Counted from the first letter of the stretch, positions 22,394-34,683 are shown. The stretch: DNA of 64,000 nt from Aquilaria yunnanensis (GCA_039654915.1 CM077594.1:110560893-110624892); one strand, 5' to 3'. The notes: a model not told the origin generated them from the letters alone. Program-made: numbers and translations.

Positions 22394-23054
22394 GGATGTC
22401 AAAAAATACCCTATCCAGCTACCCAAACCTTAAAGCGAACCCGGCTCTATTTGTAAAGTCACAAGGAGGGTATGAATTTAACTTATTCTACTCGACCCTA
22501 CTCACATTACTCTTAAATTAGTATATTTATATTCAAAATATGACTTTATTTTAAAAATAAAATTATAATTTAACATAAATTATTTTATACTCCCTCGTCT
22601 TATATTCTTTGAAATATTTGGCTTTTTTAAATAATCTGACTTGAATTTATTCATATTATTGTTTGTTAGAACAAATTAAAAAAATATATATTTAAAAAAT
22701 ATAGGTCTTTGTTTATCATTTATATATAAATATTTTTTATTTATATACTAAAAGATTGAAAATAAAAAATTATAGATTAATTGCTAAAAAATGAATATTT
22801 CAAAGAATTGGGGACAAAAAGAGTATTTCTTTAGTTTATGGTTTTTTAAGTATTAATTAATTGTAAATATACATATTCTTTTGAAAATATATATAAATAT
22901 ATAAAAAAATCTAAAAAAATCAAATATATACCTTAAAATGGATAAATGGTAGTACTCTCTTACCTATGGAATGAATACTATTTGAACCTAATTACTTAAA
23001 GAGAGGATTTGAGATTAGTTATATCCAGTGTAAACCTTCCCTATTAACATCCTT
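22391..23054. mobile_element. hAT-like element near the LINE 3' end
   Basis: Starts TAGGGATGTCAAAAAATACCC and ends CCCTATTAACATCCTT, inverted. The flanking octamers GGTTTATG (22383-22390) and GATTTGTG (23055-23062) match at six of eight positions, so this is an old TSD. It carries the Stowaway at 22590. Confidence 0.68.
22590..22823. mobile_element. Stowaway MITE nested in the hAT-like element
   Basis: CTCCCTCGTCTTATATTC at left and GGGGACAAAAAGAG at right, between TA dinucleotides (22588-22589 and 22824-22825). Internal phrases match those at 1062 and 19436. Confidence 0.82.
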
Positions 23055-23241
23055 GATTTGTGATGCTGTCTTAGCTGTTAAAAATTGGGTTTAGTTGTCA
23101 GGTCTTGAGCAAGGTAGATGAGACAGTTTTTGTAAATGTTGTACATTAGCTTCTGGCCATTCTACTGTGTGCTTCTTCATTTTGATTGCAATAGATTTCT
23201 TCTGTCGTTCAAAAAAAAAAAACAAATAGCGGAGAGCGGTC

Positions 23242-23907
23242 GATTTGAACTAACACAAAAACATTAATCGATTGTTAGAAAACGTCAGTGGCAAATCTGG
23301 GGTAACGTATATACCATCTAGAGTGGTTTATTCTTTCCATTATAAGTTATTGGTAAAAAGGAAAATTTACAACATTGTGTATAAAATATTAATCATTTAA
23401 GAAAGGCAAAATAGATGGTTTTTGTTTTGCAAGAAAAAAAAATAATGGCATCATTTAGTTAAACAAATTCTTAAAATTCTAGGAAGATAAGAATCATGTA
23501 GAGTATAAAAAGACGAAAAATGGGATTGATTACACTTATATTCTCAAACCTTAATACTGTTACAATTTGACCCCTTACGCTTGGAAACCTATAGTTGCCC
23601 AACTTTTCAGTAGTACTGGTCTATGAAAAATTGTTTTGCATTTTTTTGTATTAAAAAAATAATATTTTAATTTTCTAGCAATCAAAATTTTATTAGATAG
23701 TTTAAGTTCAATGGAAGATAGTTACTCAGTGGGTTAAATAGCAGTTTAGAAAGTTAATGCCAACAAATATTGTAAAAGATGTAGAAGAAAATCGTAAGTT
23801 TCTAAACTTAGGGTTAACATCGTGAATAACAGAAAACTTGGAGATGGCCCAAATTACTTGAATAGTGAACACAAAAATTAAATTGCAATACTCATCCATA
23901 AACTATA
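23242..23907. other. No gene seen
   Basis: AT-rich spacer with transposon-like phrases (AATTTGACCCCTTACGC, TTGGAAACCTATAG and, at the other side, AAGTTTCTAAACTTAGGG), possibly a decayed long-arm element of about 370 bp. Confidence 0.5.
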
Positions 23908-24960
23908 GGGGTAAATTTCACTAGGTATCCTATTTGTTTTTTTTTTACTAATTGGGTACTTTCAATCAAACTACATAAACTTATACAATGCGTCTCAATA
24001 GAGTACTTTTCATCAATTTGACATTTAAACTGGATGGAAAATGTTGACAGAACATTAAATAATACTAAAATAAATTAAAAATAATAACTTCGGTCCTCAT
24101 ACTTTTTCAATCACTAATTTTAACCCCTAAGCTTCCAAAAATCAATTTTGCTCTCCCTCACCTGATCTAGCTCCCCCCACCCCCCAAAAAAAAAAACCCT
24201 AACCTCTCACATGATCTACCAAGATAATCAGTGCTGCCACTATCACCAACCTAACCTAGCCCGCCAACAATGTGAAAATGAGACGAAGAAGGCTGTTCTC
24301 TGGCAACCCCATGGCCTGTTCGCCTCTAAACTCAACTTAACCCACCTTAATTCCCCTTATTTTGCTACTTTGTCTACCTCTTAACCCAACCTAATTCGCA
24401 CACCTGCTGTCGTTGCCTACCTCAATTTGCTGCTCTTGATTCCCAAGTCCAACACAATGATGAAGGAAGGGATGAGGAAGGTGAGGGAAACACATTGAGA
24501 ACAATAACAACGAGCTTACCGACAACCATGAAGCGTTCAATTAATCTAAAAAATGACGTGGGAGATGTGATTCCAATTGAATTGCTGGACCAAAAGGAGA
24601 TCATTGAAGATGCTCGGTGACTTGGGATTTTGGGATTTAGAAAGGGATTGTTGTTTGTGGGTTTGCTTAGCAGTTTGCTTAATATCAGGAAAAATCACAA
24701 GGGTGGCTTTGGAGGGCGGTCGGCGGTGGCAGTTGGTCTAGATTGGGTGAGGGAAAGCAAATGATTTTAGTGGAAATTTAATGGCTAGAATTAAGGATTA
24801 AAAAACTCAATGACCAAATATGTTATTTTAAATTTATTTTAGTGTCATTTAACGTTATACCAACATTTTCCATCAAATTTAATGGTCAAATGATAGAAAG
24901 GACCTCATTGAGATATACTATATGAGTTTATGTAGTTATATTTTGATCTTTTATTGCAAA
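23908..24960. mobile_element. Long-TIR (Mutator-like, MULE-type) noncoding element E1
   Basis: The left arm, from GGGGTAAATTTCACTAGG to TTCGGTCCTCATA (about 23908-24100), pairs with the right arm at about 24805-24960 over roughly 150 bp. Shared words are CATTTTCCATC, AAATTTATTTTAGT and GAGTTTATGTAG. The right tip is diverged and no TSD could be read. The centre (24170-24740) has no recognised gene. Confidence 0.65.
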
Positions 24961-25484
24961 TATAAGTTAATGGAATCTAGATTGATTCTAAGTTTTTTTT
25001 AGTTATTATTACATGCTAACTAAGTTGTTTTATGACATTGACAGTGTGTAGGCTAAAAAAGGCACAAGGGAAGTAAAGTGACTCTTTACTACGGAATAAG
25101 TGAGCTTAAGTTAGAGTTAACTTATTTTGTGATATTTGACACCTTAGAGAGTTAAGTACCTAATTGTACTAAGTTGATTCTCTAGTTTAGATAACGGTGA
25201 AAAGACTTAAGTTGACGTTATATTCATAGTTTTTTTTTTTTTGTACATTATACTTTTAGATGATGTACATAAGGTTGATACTCAAAGTCTCACCTACTTA
25301 TTTACTTGGCTTCGATTTATGTTTTTTTTTTAGTGTTTCATAAAATACACACAAGTTCTTAAGTGTTTTGTTTTGTTTTTTTAATTCACCTACAAACTGT
25401 AGCTACGCATGCACAATCATGTCCTAGGTTAATGAAATAGTTTCACATAAGTCTTAAATAATTGCAAGTTTTTACCACTTATTA
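24961..25484. other. No gene seen
   Basis: AT-rich spacer between long-TIR elements E1 and E2 with several T runs (25231, 25323, 25370). Confidence 0.5.
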
Positions 25485-25492
25485 GCAACTAA

Positions 25493-26818
25493 AGGGAAAA
25501 TTTCATTTATGGCCCCTAACCTTTTGGAAATGTCGTAAATAGGTCCCTAACATGCATTTTGTCCTATTCAAATTTCTAACCTTCCTATTTGTGTCCTAAT
25601 CATGATCCTTCCATCAATTTTATAATTAAAGTTCATGAAATCCCATATAAAATACCAACTTTAATCTCTACATTTTCTTCTTCCCACTCAAAAACCCTGA
25701 ATTTCTAAATTAACACACTCTCTCTCATCCATTCCTAAAGAAATGTGTCCACCTTCAACTCTAATCCTCTAGCACCAACTGCCCATCTTAGCATACCTCC
25801 ATCATCGCACATCACCCCAATTTCATGTTCCCATATGCCACCAGCCACTGTCAACATCATTCGAAATGATGAGCCTTCTGCAACTCACCCTACCCATTCT
25901 CCATCCAAACCCGTTGCTACCTATCGCCACTGTTTGAAGCATCATCGCTCTGCCATGAACTTCATCACCATCTCGGGATCGTGCGATCCATCTAGCCATA
26001 ACCTGCTCCCCCCCCCCCCCCCCCGGACCTGTGCCTAGGTCAACTCTACCTATGGTGTCACCTACCACCGGAGTCCCTAGGATGAGGCACTAAGGCCAAA
26101 TTGGAACCTAAATCGAGTGCCTTAAGGGTTGGTGGTGGAGATCTAGAACCATCTACATCATGACTCGATTCATTGGCATCATCGATGGTTGCTTGTTCAT
26201 CATCTACAACATATTGTCCATTCTTGCGAAGAATTGACAAGTAATGGGTTCATCCCTCATTGTTTCGTAAAAAAGTGAAGATAAAAAATGTGTGACCGAA
26301 AATGAATTAGGTTCACGTTGTGCATCAGATTTAGATGATGACCAGAGCTATAGGTCATTGAGAAAACTCACATTAGATTATCAAACATATCGGTGAAATT
26401 AAGGTCAAGGGAATTGTTTTAGTAATCACGTGGAGGATGGAGATAGGGGAGGTGCGGCTTTGGCCAATCTTTTTGGGCCTAGAGGCAACAATGCATGTCG
26501 TAGATGTGGTTCGAAAAGGTAGAGAAAGGGCTGGCTACAGATGATGGTGGCTGGATATGGTGGGGGAGGGAGAAAAGAAAATAATGGTTGAAGAGTTAGA
26601 TTTACTAGATTCACAATTATTTGTGTGGGAATAAGAAAATGTAGCATCAATGCTAATATTTTCCCCAAAATTCTATCACATTTAACTGTGAAATTAACGT
26701 AATAACCACCATTAGGATAAAAATATGAAAGTTACAGACTTTAAAATAACAAAATGAAAGTTAGGAACCAGTTTAAGACATTTCCATAAAGTTATGTACC
26801 ATAAATGAAATTTACCAT
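25493..26818. mobile_element. Long-TIR (Mutator-like) noncoding element E2, TSD GCAACTAA
   Basis: The left arm starts AGGGAAAATTTCATTTATGG; the right arm ends CCATAAATGAAATTTACCAT, inverted, with similarity over about 180 bp. The flanks GCAACTAA (25485-25492 and 26819-26826) are identical over 8 bp; a ninth base differs. The centre carries a 17-C tract (26008-26024) and a Ser/Pro/His-rich open frame at 25745-26038 that I do not recognise and do not support as a gene. Confidence 0.78.
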
Positions 26819-26826
26819 GCAACTAA

Positions 26827-27589
26827 GTGTGAGACCATTAAATCTCAATTAAGTTTTTCTACAAGTGATCTTGGGCAACATCCTTTACATATGTCACATA
26901 TCCAACTAACAAATATGACCTTTAAAATATGGTATAACTCTATAAGGAAACAAAAAAGAACAAAAATTAGACGAATGACATATCTTTCACAAAAGCATTT
27001 ATTTACCAAATTTTTTAAATATGATAGTTGTTCAATTTATTAGTGTTTAATATGATAATAACAACTTGTTATATGGATTGATTTTTTAATAAAAAGTTTA
27101 TTTTATTGAATTACTTAAATGACAGTTGGTATAGTTTACCGACAAATAATGCAATTTATTTAAAGAGAAATTAATCAATGTATTGTGAGAACATGTCATT
27201 TTTTCCCTAAAAACTTTACTTACATTTCTATTCCCGTGCAAGTATTGTTCACTCTTCTAAATAAGTCCTAAAACTTTGCAACTATATAAACAGTTAGTAA
27301 AAAAAAAAAGGTAGCAACTATGTAAAAGGGCAATCCTAAAACTGACTACTTTTTTGAAACTAACTTTTTAAATTGCAATTTAAATTATCCAGTAACTATA
27401 TTTCTATAAATTCAAATAGCATAATAATATTTTAATTTAAATTATTAACTCTATAAATCATATTCATGTTCAGTAATTGTCTTTTAGTAAATATAAGACT
27501 AATTGTTAATATTCTAGCAATGTTTAAGGAATAATTCAAAAAAATTTAAAAATTTTAGAATTTAAATAGAAAAGTATGACAAGTTTTAT
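26827..27589. other. No gene seen
   Basis: Very AT-rich spacer. No ORF, TIR or structured repeat was recognised. Confidence 0.5.
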
Positions 27590-27710
27590 GGTAAATTTCA
27601 TATATCATCCATAACCTAAGTTTTGTCTTAATCAAGTCACTAACTTCCTTAATTTTATACTAATCAAGGTCCTTTATGGCTAAATTTGACGAAATCTTGG
27701 AGAAAATCCT

Positions 27711-28473
27711 TAGGGTGAGCATTCGGTTTTTTTGATCTAGAACCGATTTAAACATAATAATTCAATTGATTTTCAGTTTTTATAAAGTGTATTCAAAGTA
27801 TCTGAATTACATGTTATAACCAATCCAAACCATCTGAATTACATTTCTGTTTATTTTGTTCAATTTATTTGGTTCTTCTTTCTATGACTTATGCACATAA
27901 TAAATGAAAATATAAAATAAATAATAAAATTTTTACCTCTCACGCCCAAAACTAAAGAATGACAGAACATATAGCCCAAAATTAGTAGAAAATAACTTTA
28001 TGTCTATAGGGTCAATATGAATAATAGTAAAAATTAGTAAGAAATAACTTTATATATGTAGAGTCATTATGGATAATTGTAAAAACATTTATTAATATTT
28101 GGTGTATTCAGCTTTTTCAGTTTTAAGTATATGATCCAATAACCGATTCGATAACTGAATATGAAATCTAGTTTTGGTCTGGACTAACCGAACTAGAAAA
28201 CAATCCGAACCATTTTATCAATAGTAAAAATTAGTAAGGAATAACTTTATATATGTATGGTCATTATGGATAATTATAAAAACATTTATTACTATTTGGT
28301 TTATTTGGCTTATTCAGTTTTAAGTTTATGATCCAATAACAGATCTGATAACTGAATATGAAATTCAGTTTTCATCTAAACTAACCGAACTAGAAAATAA
28401 TCTGAACCATTTTATCCGAATCTAGTCGATCTTTTAAGTTTTTTTCAATTTGTCCAAATAATGCTCACCCCTT
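27711..28473. mobile_element. hAT-like element nested in E3
   Basis: Starts TAGGGTGAGCATTCGGTTT and ends ATAATGCTCACCCCTT, inverted; same family as 15620-16580. The flanks AAAATCCT (27703-27710) and AAAATACC (28474-28481) match at six of eight positions. The interior has a tandem duplication of about 197 bp. Confidence 0.8.
28024..28420. repeat. 197-bp tandem duplication inside the hAT-like element
   Basis: Copy 1 starts ATAGTAAAAATTAGTAAG at 28024 and copy 2 at 28221. Both include TTTATATATGTA, GATCCAATAAC and GAACTAGAAAA, about 88% alike by eye. Confidence 0.88.
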
Positions 28474-29332
28474 AAAATACCAACTTTGGTCCCTCAATTT
28501 TCTTCCTCTTGCTCAAACCACCCTCAAGCCAATGGATTTAGCACTTCAACCATTATCTTGCTCCTCGGCCTTTCCTTACCATTACCGGCCTCCACCATCC
28601 AATCATTGAAAAATTGACCTTGTCAAAACATACAATACCTTCAACAACTCTATGCTCCTCTCTCAAGTGTTCTTCCTTTAGTCTCTCCCCCATTTTTCAA
28701 TGTTTCTAAATTTCATTACTATGATTGATTTGGTTGTTGATTCGATCTTACTGTGATTGTTGAAGGATGACGAGATGAATCCAATGGTGATGGCAGCTTG
28801 CTATTTTGATGTGATTAATTTTCCAAGGATCATATGGTGGCAACTGGTGATGGTAAGAAAGGCCGGAAAGTAAGATGGTGATTGATGTATCAAATTCACT
28901 AGTGCTTCGAGCTAGAAGAAAAAAAATTAAAGATTAAAGTTGGTATTTGCTTCTAAAATCCTATCAAATTTAACTGTGAAAGCGATAAAAGGACCTTGAT
29001 AGGCTTGATTAGGACATAATTTTGAAAGTTGTCAGCTTGATTAGGACAAACCTTAAAATAAAGACTCATTTAGAATAAAAAAAAAGATTAGTGACTATAT
29101 ATGAAATTTACTTAGCAGTTTTAGAATTAAAAATCATCTTCGGCCACGTATTGTTCCAGTAAAACGGCCAGGTGCCCGTACCGGAGTCCATCTTGCCGGT
29201 TATCAATTTGGAATCAGTATTACCGCAATTTCAAAGAGTACAGTCTCAAGTCTCGACTTTTGGTAGGTGTCTACGTGATTGAAGGGAAAAAGTCCTCTCA
29301 CAATCAGAAAGTTCCACCTTTCCTTTATTCCA

Positions 29333-29340
29333 TATATAAA
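29333..29340 (+). promoter_or_regulatory. TATA box of the DsbA-like gene
   Basis: TATATAAA, followed about 25-30 nt later by a short probable 5' UTR exon ending TTTTACCAG at 29423, before a GT donor. A G-box-core-like CCACGTA lies upstream at about 29142. The assignment rests on spacing only. Confidence 0.6.
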
Positions 29341-29423
29341 CCTCCATTTCTTTCAATACGAAACTTGAATGCATCTTGCGAATCTGCTTGCTCCTGTTAA
29401 CTATTACCAATTTCTTTTACCAG

Positions 29424-30686
29424 GTGACTTTTCTCTGTCCCGTCCTCTCCGTTTTTTTGTTTTGTTGATAGTTTTATGTCAATACTAAAAAAACTTGTCG
29501 AAATTGTTGATTTGGGTGCCTATATAGCCCAGAGTTTTGCTTTGATTTGAGTGTGTACGCAAGTTAACAGGTTTGGCTCTCAACTTCAATTTGCCTGGGA
29601 CATCGAAAGAGAAAAATCACACCTTTTACACGAAGACTGCATTTTTTCACCAGCCCCATTCTCCATTCCACTGGTGCCCTTGTTTATTTCTATTGTAACT
29701 GAAGAGGTCCTAAGTGTAATACCTGGATGATTAGGGTTTCCAGGTTGTGTGATGTTGCTTGATTTCTGACCTAATTCTTGACAATAGAAGTAGTTTCTAG
29801 CGAGTAGGGATGAAGTTTGTGCTTGTGGCAGAGCTATGGCAGAGGTGAAGTAGGGAACAGACATGAAAATAAATGTTTCTATTTAAAAGAAATTAGAGAT
29901 ACGAGACATAGTCTTTCAGCTTATTAGAGGTAAAGATAGTGAAGAATATGTGCCTGATTGGGACGCACGAGGTTTTAGAGAAAATCGTTGTGGTACAATA
30001 TTGGCAAATTTTGTCATTCTTTTCCATACGTGATAAAAGTATCTACAACAGCTTTCTTATAATTTTTGTAAAATAGAAAATAAAAAATTAAAATCTCCAT
30101 GATTTTTCTATCTCAATTCCAATAATTTCCCTATTTTGTAAAATCTTAAATTTACTATACAACAATTAAATATTATGCATCTAAAACAAATTCAAATTAA
30201 TAGCTAGTTTAGTTATTAAAATAGTTCAATATTCTATATTTAAAACAATAATATTACGGACAAGTGAGAAAAGTTAAAAAGTGGATAAGAAAAGAAGCTG
30301 AAAAGTAAATTGAGATGAGAGATAAAGGAGAACAATAAATTTTAGAGTTTCTGCAGATATAGGAAATTATCTCTTCTCCTTCAATATTTCCCAAAACAGA
30401 TAAAATCTACAAAATTGAGAAGCTATTGAAGATGCTCTAAACGAAAAGGGATTGCATTCCTTGACCTTAGGACATGTTTACTTGGCTAATTTGACATTGA
30501 ATTACAATTGTTTTGTAATTCATTTCAGAACCGAAATGCACTACTAGGAAAGTTGCATTTCATTGCTATGCAGTTAGTGAACATGACTAGTGTTGCTTTT
30601 TTTGATATGTTCAAAGAGTACCCGTGCAAAATTGACTATTTTAATTCTACTTATGGAGCCCGATCTATTTTCTGTATGTTTCAAAG
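29424..30686 (+). other. Probable 5' UTR intron of the DsbA-like gene
   Basis: Inferred from CAG-GTGACT at 29421-29429 and TTTCAAAG at 30679-30686, 18 nt before the ATG. It contains a Tourist-like MITE (30037-30437). No other coding sequence is recognised in it. Confidence 0.45.
30037..30437. mobile_element. PIF/Harbinger Tourist-like MITE
   Basis: The left end AAGTATCTACAACAGCTTTC and the right end GAAGCTATTGAAGATGCTC are inverted and resemble the plant Tourist terminus GAGCATCTCCAACAGC. TAA flanks it on both sides (30034-30036 and 30438-30440), the expected 3-bp TSD. 401 bp, AT-rich, noncoding. Confidence 0.78.
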
Positions 30687-30704
30687 GCAACTTGGAACAA
30701 AAGG

Positions 30705-32179
30705 ATGGCACAAGCAACTTGTGATGGCAGTCAGAAGAAGCTTATTGAAATTGATATCACTTCAGATTCTGTTTGCCCATGGTGCTATGTGGGCAAGAAA
30801 AATCTGGATAAGGCTATTGCTGCAACAAAGGATCAATTCGATTTTGAGGTCTCTCTTTCCCTCTCAATGGAAGATCATGCCTGGCGTTCCACCAAAATAA
30901 CAACGTAGTGGGTCACTGATTTTCGAATTCACTTTGCAGGTCAGATGGCATCCATTTTTTCTTAATCCGTCTGCGCCCAAGGAAGGCGTAAGTAAGAGGG
31001 AATATTATGAGATGAAGTTTGGTTCTGAAGCTGCAGGAATAATTGCTCGAATGACCCAGGTTTTCCTAATAGTCTTTGTATTGCCTGTTATGCTGCATTA
31101 GCTTGTGTTGCTTTGAATCCCTGCAACTCATCTGGCCGTCTCAAACTTGAAGGTTTTTAGGAATCTCGGCTTGGAATATGATGTATCTGGACTGACGTAA
31201 GCTATTCTTTTGTTTGTCATTATAGAAGAAAACCATATCTCATGTGCTGTCCTTTTGTAGAGAAAGCTTTAGTAACATTAGCTTCCATTTGAACAGGGGA
31301 AGTTCCCTTGACAGCCACAGGCTTATCTATTTTGCTGGGAAACAAGGTTTCAATAAGCAACACCATCTTGTGGAGGAGCTGTTTCATGACTACTTCACCC
31401 AGGGCAAATACATTGGCGATCGGTATGTGTAGTTCTTCATAATATTTTCAACTTCAAAAATTCCCATGAATAGCTTCTTTTTTTTTTTTTTTTCTGACAG
31501 CCAAAAGTATGAGTTGATCCCCCATGCAAAGAATCCTTAGAATAGGCATTGGTTCGAAGAGATTCTTTGATTTCTATTTCCTGTTTTTGCGTAGTAACCA
31601 GTGGTTGTTAACCATAGAACCAGGTCCTATATAAAGGTATTTTCCATATGTGTGGTATCTTACAAGGTGGGTGACTGATGTCCAGGGAGTTTCTTCTGGA
31701 ATGTGCTGCAAAAGTTGGAGTAGAGGGGGCAGCGGAGTTTCTTGATGACCCTAATAATGGATTAAAAGAGGTACATTTTATGCCCTCAGTTTGGGTTATG
31801 GGAGAATGTCAGTGATAAAACATGTCTCACCGTCCTTTTATGATCATAAAATTCATGCTTCATAGCCTACACTACAGCTACTAGATTTGAGTACATCTGC
31901 CTGTCTTCTTTCAAGTTGAATTTTTAATCATATAGTTAATGATCCAATGAAGGTCAATGAGGAACTTGAAAGGTACGGCGGACATATCATTGGAGTCCCT
32001 CATTTTGTGGTATGTGGAGAAAATTGCTGATTTTCAGTTCACTCATCAGATTAGTAACAAAATAATATCAGCTCCTTATACTGAAGGTTATAATTTGGCA
32101 GTTAAACGGGAAGCAACCGATTCGCGGTGGCCAACCACCTGAAGTCTTCATGAGAGCTTTCCAAGCGGTGGCTAAGTGA
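30705..32179 (+). CDS. DsbA-family (FrnE-like) thioredoxin-fold oxidoreductase
   Basis: Seven coding exons: 30705-30848, 30940-31059, 31153-31196, 31297-31422, 31686-31770, 31953-32009 and 32102-32179; all junctions are GT-AG and in frame, giving 217 residues, the usual size of the family. Residues 12-31 are the first strand and active site: LIEIDITSDSVCPWCYVGKK, with the CPWC redox pair at Cys24 and Cys27. VRWHPFFLNP follows. The helical insert includes FGSEAAGIIARMTQVFRNLGLEY. IIGVPHFV supplies the cis-proline loop opposite the active site, and GGQPPEVFMRAF is the C-terminal signature. There is no signal peptide or transit peptide, so a cytosolic or nuclear location is likely. The family resembles bacterial FrnE and Arabidopsis At5g38900; the substrate is unknown. 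The ATG context AAGGATGGC is good. It is convergent with the RING gene. Confidence 0.93.
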
Positions 32180-33044
32180 CTTTGTCTCCATCCATTGGCA
32201 GCATACATTCGCGTTTACATTCCTCGTATGAAAGCAATGAACTAATTGTGATTGTGTTTAGGAGTATACGAAGGCAAAACATACAGCCTCTAATACTACT
32301 TGTGTCCCTGTGTTATGAAAGCTTAACACTAAAAAGTCTCAACACTTGCAACTATTTAGCTTCTGGAAGATTGAATTTGATTATGAACCATGAAAAGATG
32401 AGGCTGTAAATACTGGAAATTATGTATCGTCTAGTGTTCCGTGAACTTCTAATTATGTTATATTCTATTTGTTTTGCTTAGTTCTAATGATCATGTTTAT
32501 AGAAGTCAAAATTTAATCGACGGAAGTTCAGGTAGAAAATTTGTTCTGTATAAAGCAATGTTTTCTAATCCTTTCACTGCCCATGAGGTTCCTTCCTCTT
32601 CCTGATCCTAATCCTAATCCTAATCTATTAGGCCAGACTATTCTCATTTGGCGGATTTTCGCTGTTGCTTGAATTTTCGATTCGAACTTGTACGTCTCGG
32701 GTCATGGTTTGTGCCACTAGGGCTACTCTTCCAGGTTATCCATATAGATTATTCAAAATTTGCTTTTACGTCTTATATTTTTAACGCTAGTAACGAGCAA
32801 GACTATCTTATATTTACAGAAAAAAAAACTAATAATTATTTTAGTTGTTCATCAATTATAAAAAAATTATTAAATAAATTAAGTTTACTGTAAAATGGTT
32901 GCTAATTAATCTTACATCTACATGAATGGAAACGGATAAATTATTTAAAAACAAAAATTACGAAAGCATTTAAATTTATTAATTTTCAAAAGTTAATATT
33001 AGACAGTATATCAAAAACATGGGATAAGAGAGGATTTGGCAAAA
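32180..33044. other. 3' UTR and spacer
   Basis: 32180 to about 32560 is probably the 3' UTR of the DsbA-like gene. CCTAAT repeated three times lies at about 32608-32630. The rest is AT-rich with no gene. Confidence 0.55.
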
Positions 33045-34070
33045 GTCTCAAATTTACTACTAATGTTTAGGCCAGTGCATAAATTAGCACTATACTTTTT
33101 TTTCTCAATCTCTCAAAATAGACTCAAATATGTCTCTGCTTGTTAAAAAGTAATAAGTTTTGAAATTTTAGGTGATAACGTAACTTCTAAAAAAACTTCA
33201 CGAATCATAGATAATTAAATTCACATGCAATATCAGGGATTTCTCTAAGCCACCTCTACGGCCAACCCAACGCTATGCACTTCCACAACCAACAATCTCA
33301 TGCTCTTCTCCATCATCGCAACCAATCTATTCACAACCAATTCTCTAGGGAGGGATTCCAGAACTATGACTCAATCTGGAAATCCTCTAATCTTACATCT
33401 ACTAACATCACATCCGATCCACGCGCCGCCCATTTATCATAAGTCCACAACTCATTCTATAGGATCTAGATGAAGCTCTTCCAAGAGCAAGGAAGAGAAA
33501 TGCAATCTTCTTGGGGGTCCTTGGCAATGGTTTTCAAGTTGACTCAAGAAGCCAAGAAGAGGAGTGGGGTCATCTTTCGGCAGCGGTAGAGGAAAAGGCA
33601 AAGCCCTTAAACTGGAGTACCTCTAGCTAAGCCCATTGGCGGAAAGAAAAGAGAATGCTTTCATGTGGAGGGAAGCTTCAGAAACAATTGAGGGTACGGA
33701 GATTGGGGTGGTGATGAAGAAGGTGAAAGGCAAGCAAATGAGTAAGGTACAAAGAAGAGAAAGTGGAGTTGAGGATAGTTCTTCCTCTCGAATCCCACCA
33801 GTGACAATGAGAGAAGAAAAAGTAGATATTTTTTATTGTCAGCCACAGTGAACCAGAGAAACTCTTGAAGGCAGCACCAAATGACCTTTGAGAGAGAGAG
33901 GCTAATTACTTAAAATCTTTGAAATTTGTCAAAACTTACATTATTACTCTAAAATTTAAAAGTTTATCACTTTTAACATTTTTTATTAGCTTTTTAACAG
34001 ACAATGACATATTCACTCATAATCTAAAATTTCAATGGCATATTTAAACCAGTTTTGAAACATTAGCAAG
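33045..34070. mobile_element. Possible long-TIR element E5 with unknown internal sequence
   Basis: The left arm (about 33045-33200) and the right arm (about 33910-34070) pair through TTGTTAAAAAGTAATAAG / TATTAGCTTTTTAACAGAC and TAATGTTTAGGCCAG-like words. The centre, 33470-33860, is GC-richer and purine-rich with a 71-codon open frame (33636-33851, Lys/Glu/Arg rich). I do not recognise it; it may be a captured gene scrap. No TSD was read. Confidence 0.4.
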
Positions 34071-34683
34071 AGATTGAACCCAAAAAAACCCTATAATGGT
34101 AAATACATGTCCTAACCTAAGTATTAGTGATAAACATCAGACTTCAGCCAAAAAGATTTTGAAACCTCAGGGTACGAAAGTGGAATTTCAGCTGAAGTTG
34201 AGGGGCTATGAAAAGGAAACGAAATTTGGTATGTGGACTATGAGGCGGGAGCTGGCTTCGTTATGCCATCTCTCTCTCTCTCACCGTAGGGTGAAGGAAA
34301 TACCGAAATAGACTGTAAATTCCAAACATCCAGTGAAGATGTGAGAGAAGCACCCAAGGACAGGTACGTACAACCCAAGCTCTCTCTTTTCAGATTCACA
34401 CTTCTGCACACTTTGCGCAAAAAACTGGTATAAATATGCAACATCTTTTTTCACCCCTGAAGGGCATTACACAGAGGATAGGCCTTCCTTTTTCCAGGTA
34501 AGAAAGAAGGAATGTACCTTTCTTTCCAATCATTAATCACAATGATTTTCCATATTTACCATAAAAAGAAAGACGAGTTTAACATGCAGGCAGTATTCAC
34601 AAAGGCTTCAAACTATTCTGCTTCTGTTTCATCGTCTCAGTCTGTCAACTGTTATAATCCGGGAACTTTCTTCTTTGGAGAAA

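Larger units (their letters stand above)
17143..23231 (+). mobile_element. L1-type LINE, internally deleted and interrupted by three insertions
   Basis: The element is bounded by a 10-bp direct repeat GAGAGCGGTC (17133-17142 and 23232-23241), with a 12-A tail at about 23210 just before the right copy. Order: RRM-like ORF1, endonuclease, start of reverse transcriptase, then the RT-linked zinc-binding (zf-RVT) region. Most of the reverse transcriptase is missing: the text jumps from GPDGFSFNFLWKN (RT block 1) to WNSWVPSKMNICVWR at about 21900-21960. Insertions lie at 17725-18575, 18800-19874 and 22391-23054. It is a non-functional copy. Confidence 0.85.
27590..29116. mobile_element. Long-TIR (Mutator-like) noncoding element E3
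   Basis: The left arm (TGGTAAATTTCATATAT onward, with TCCTAATCAAG-like words) and the right arm (ending ATATATGAAATTTACTTAGC) are inverted copies over about 130 bp of aligned sequence, including TACCAACTTT / AAAGTTGGTA. The left arm is split by a hAT-like insertion (27711-28473). The TSD is unclear (AGTTTTAT and AGTTTTAG are candidates). Confidence 0.7.

Noticed and set aside
25745..26038. 97-codon Ser/Pro-rich open frame
   Set aside because: Sits in the core of long-TIR element E2, ends in a C tract that would be length-unstable, and has no recognised domain.
32603..32632. Telomere-like repeats (CCTAAT)
   Set aside because: The plant telomere unit is CCCTAAA; this is three CCTAAT copies after a CCTGAT, a short simple repeat.
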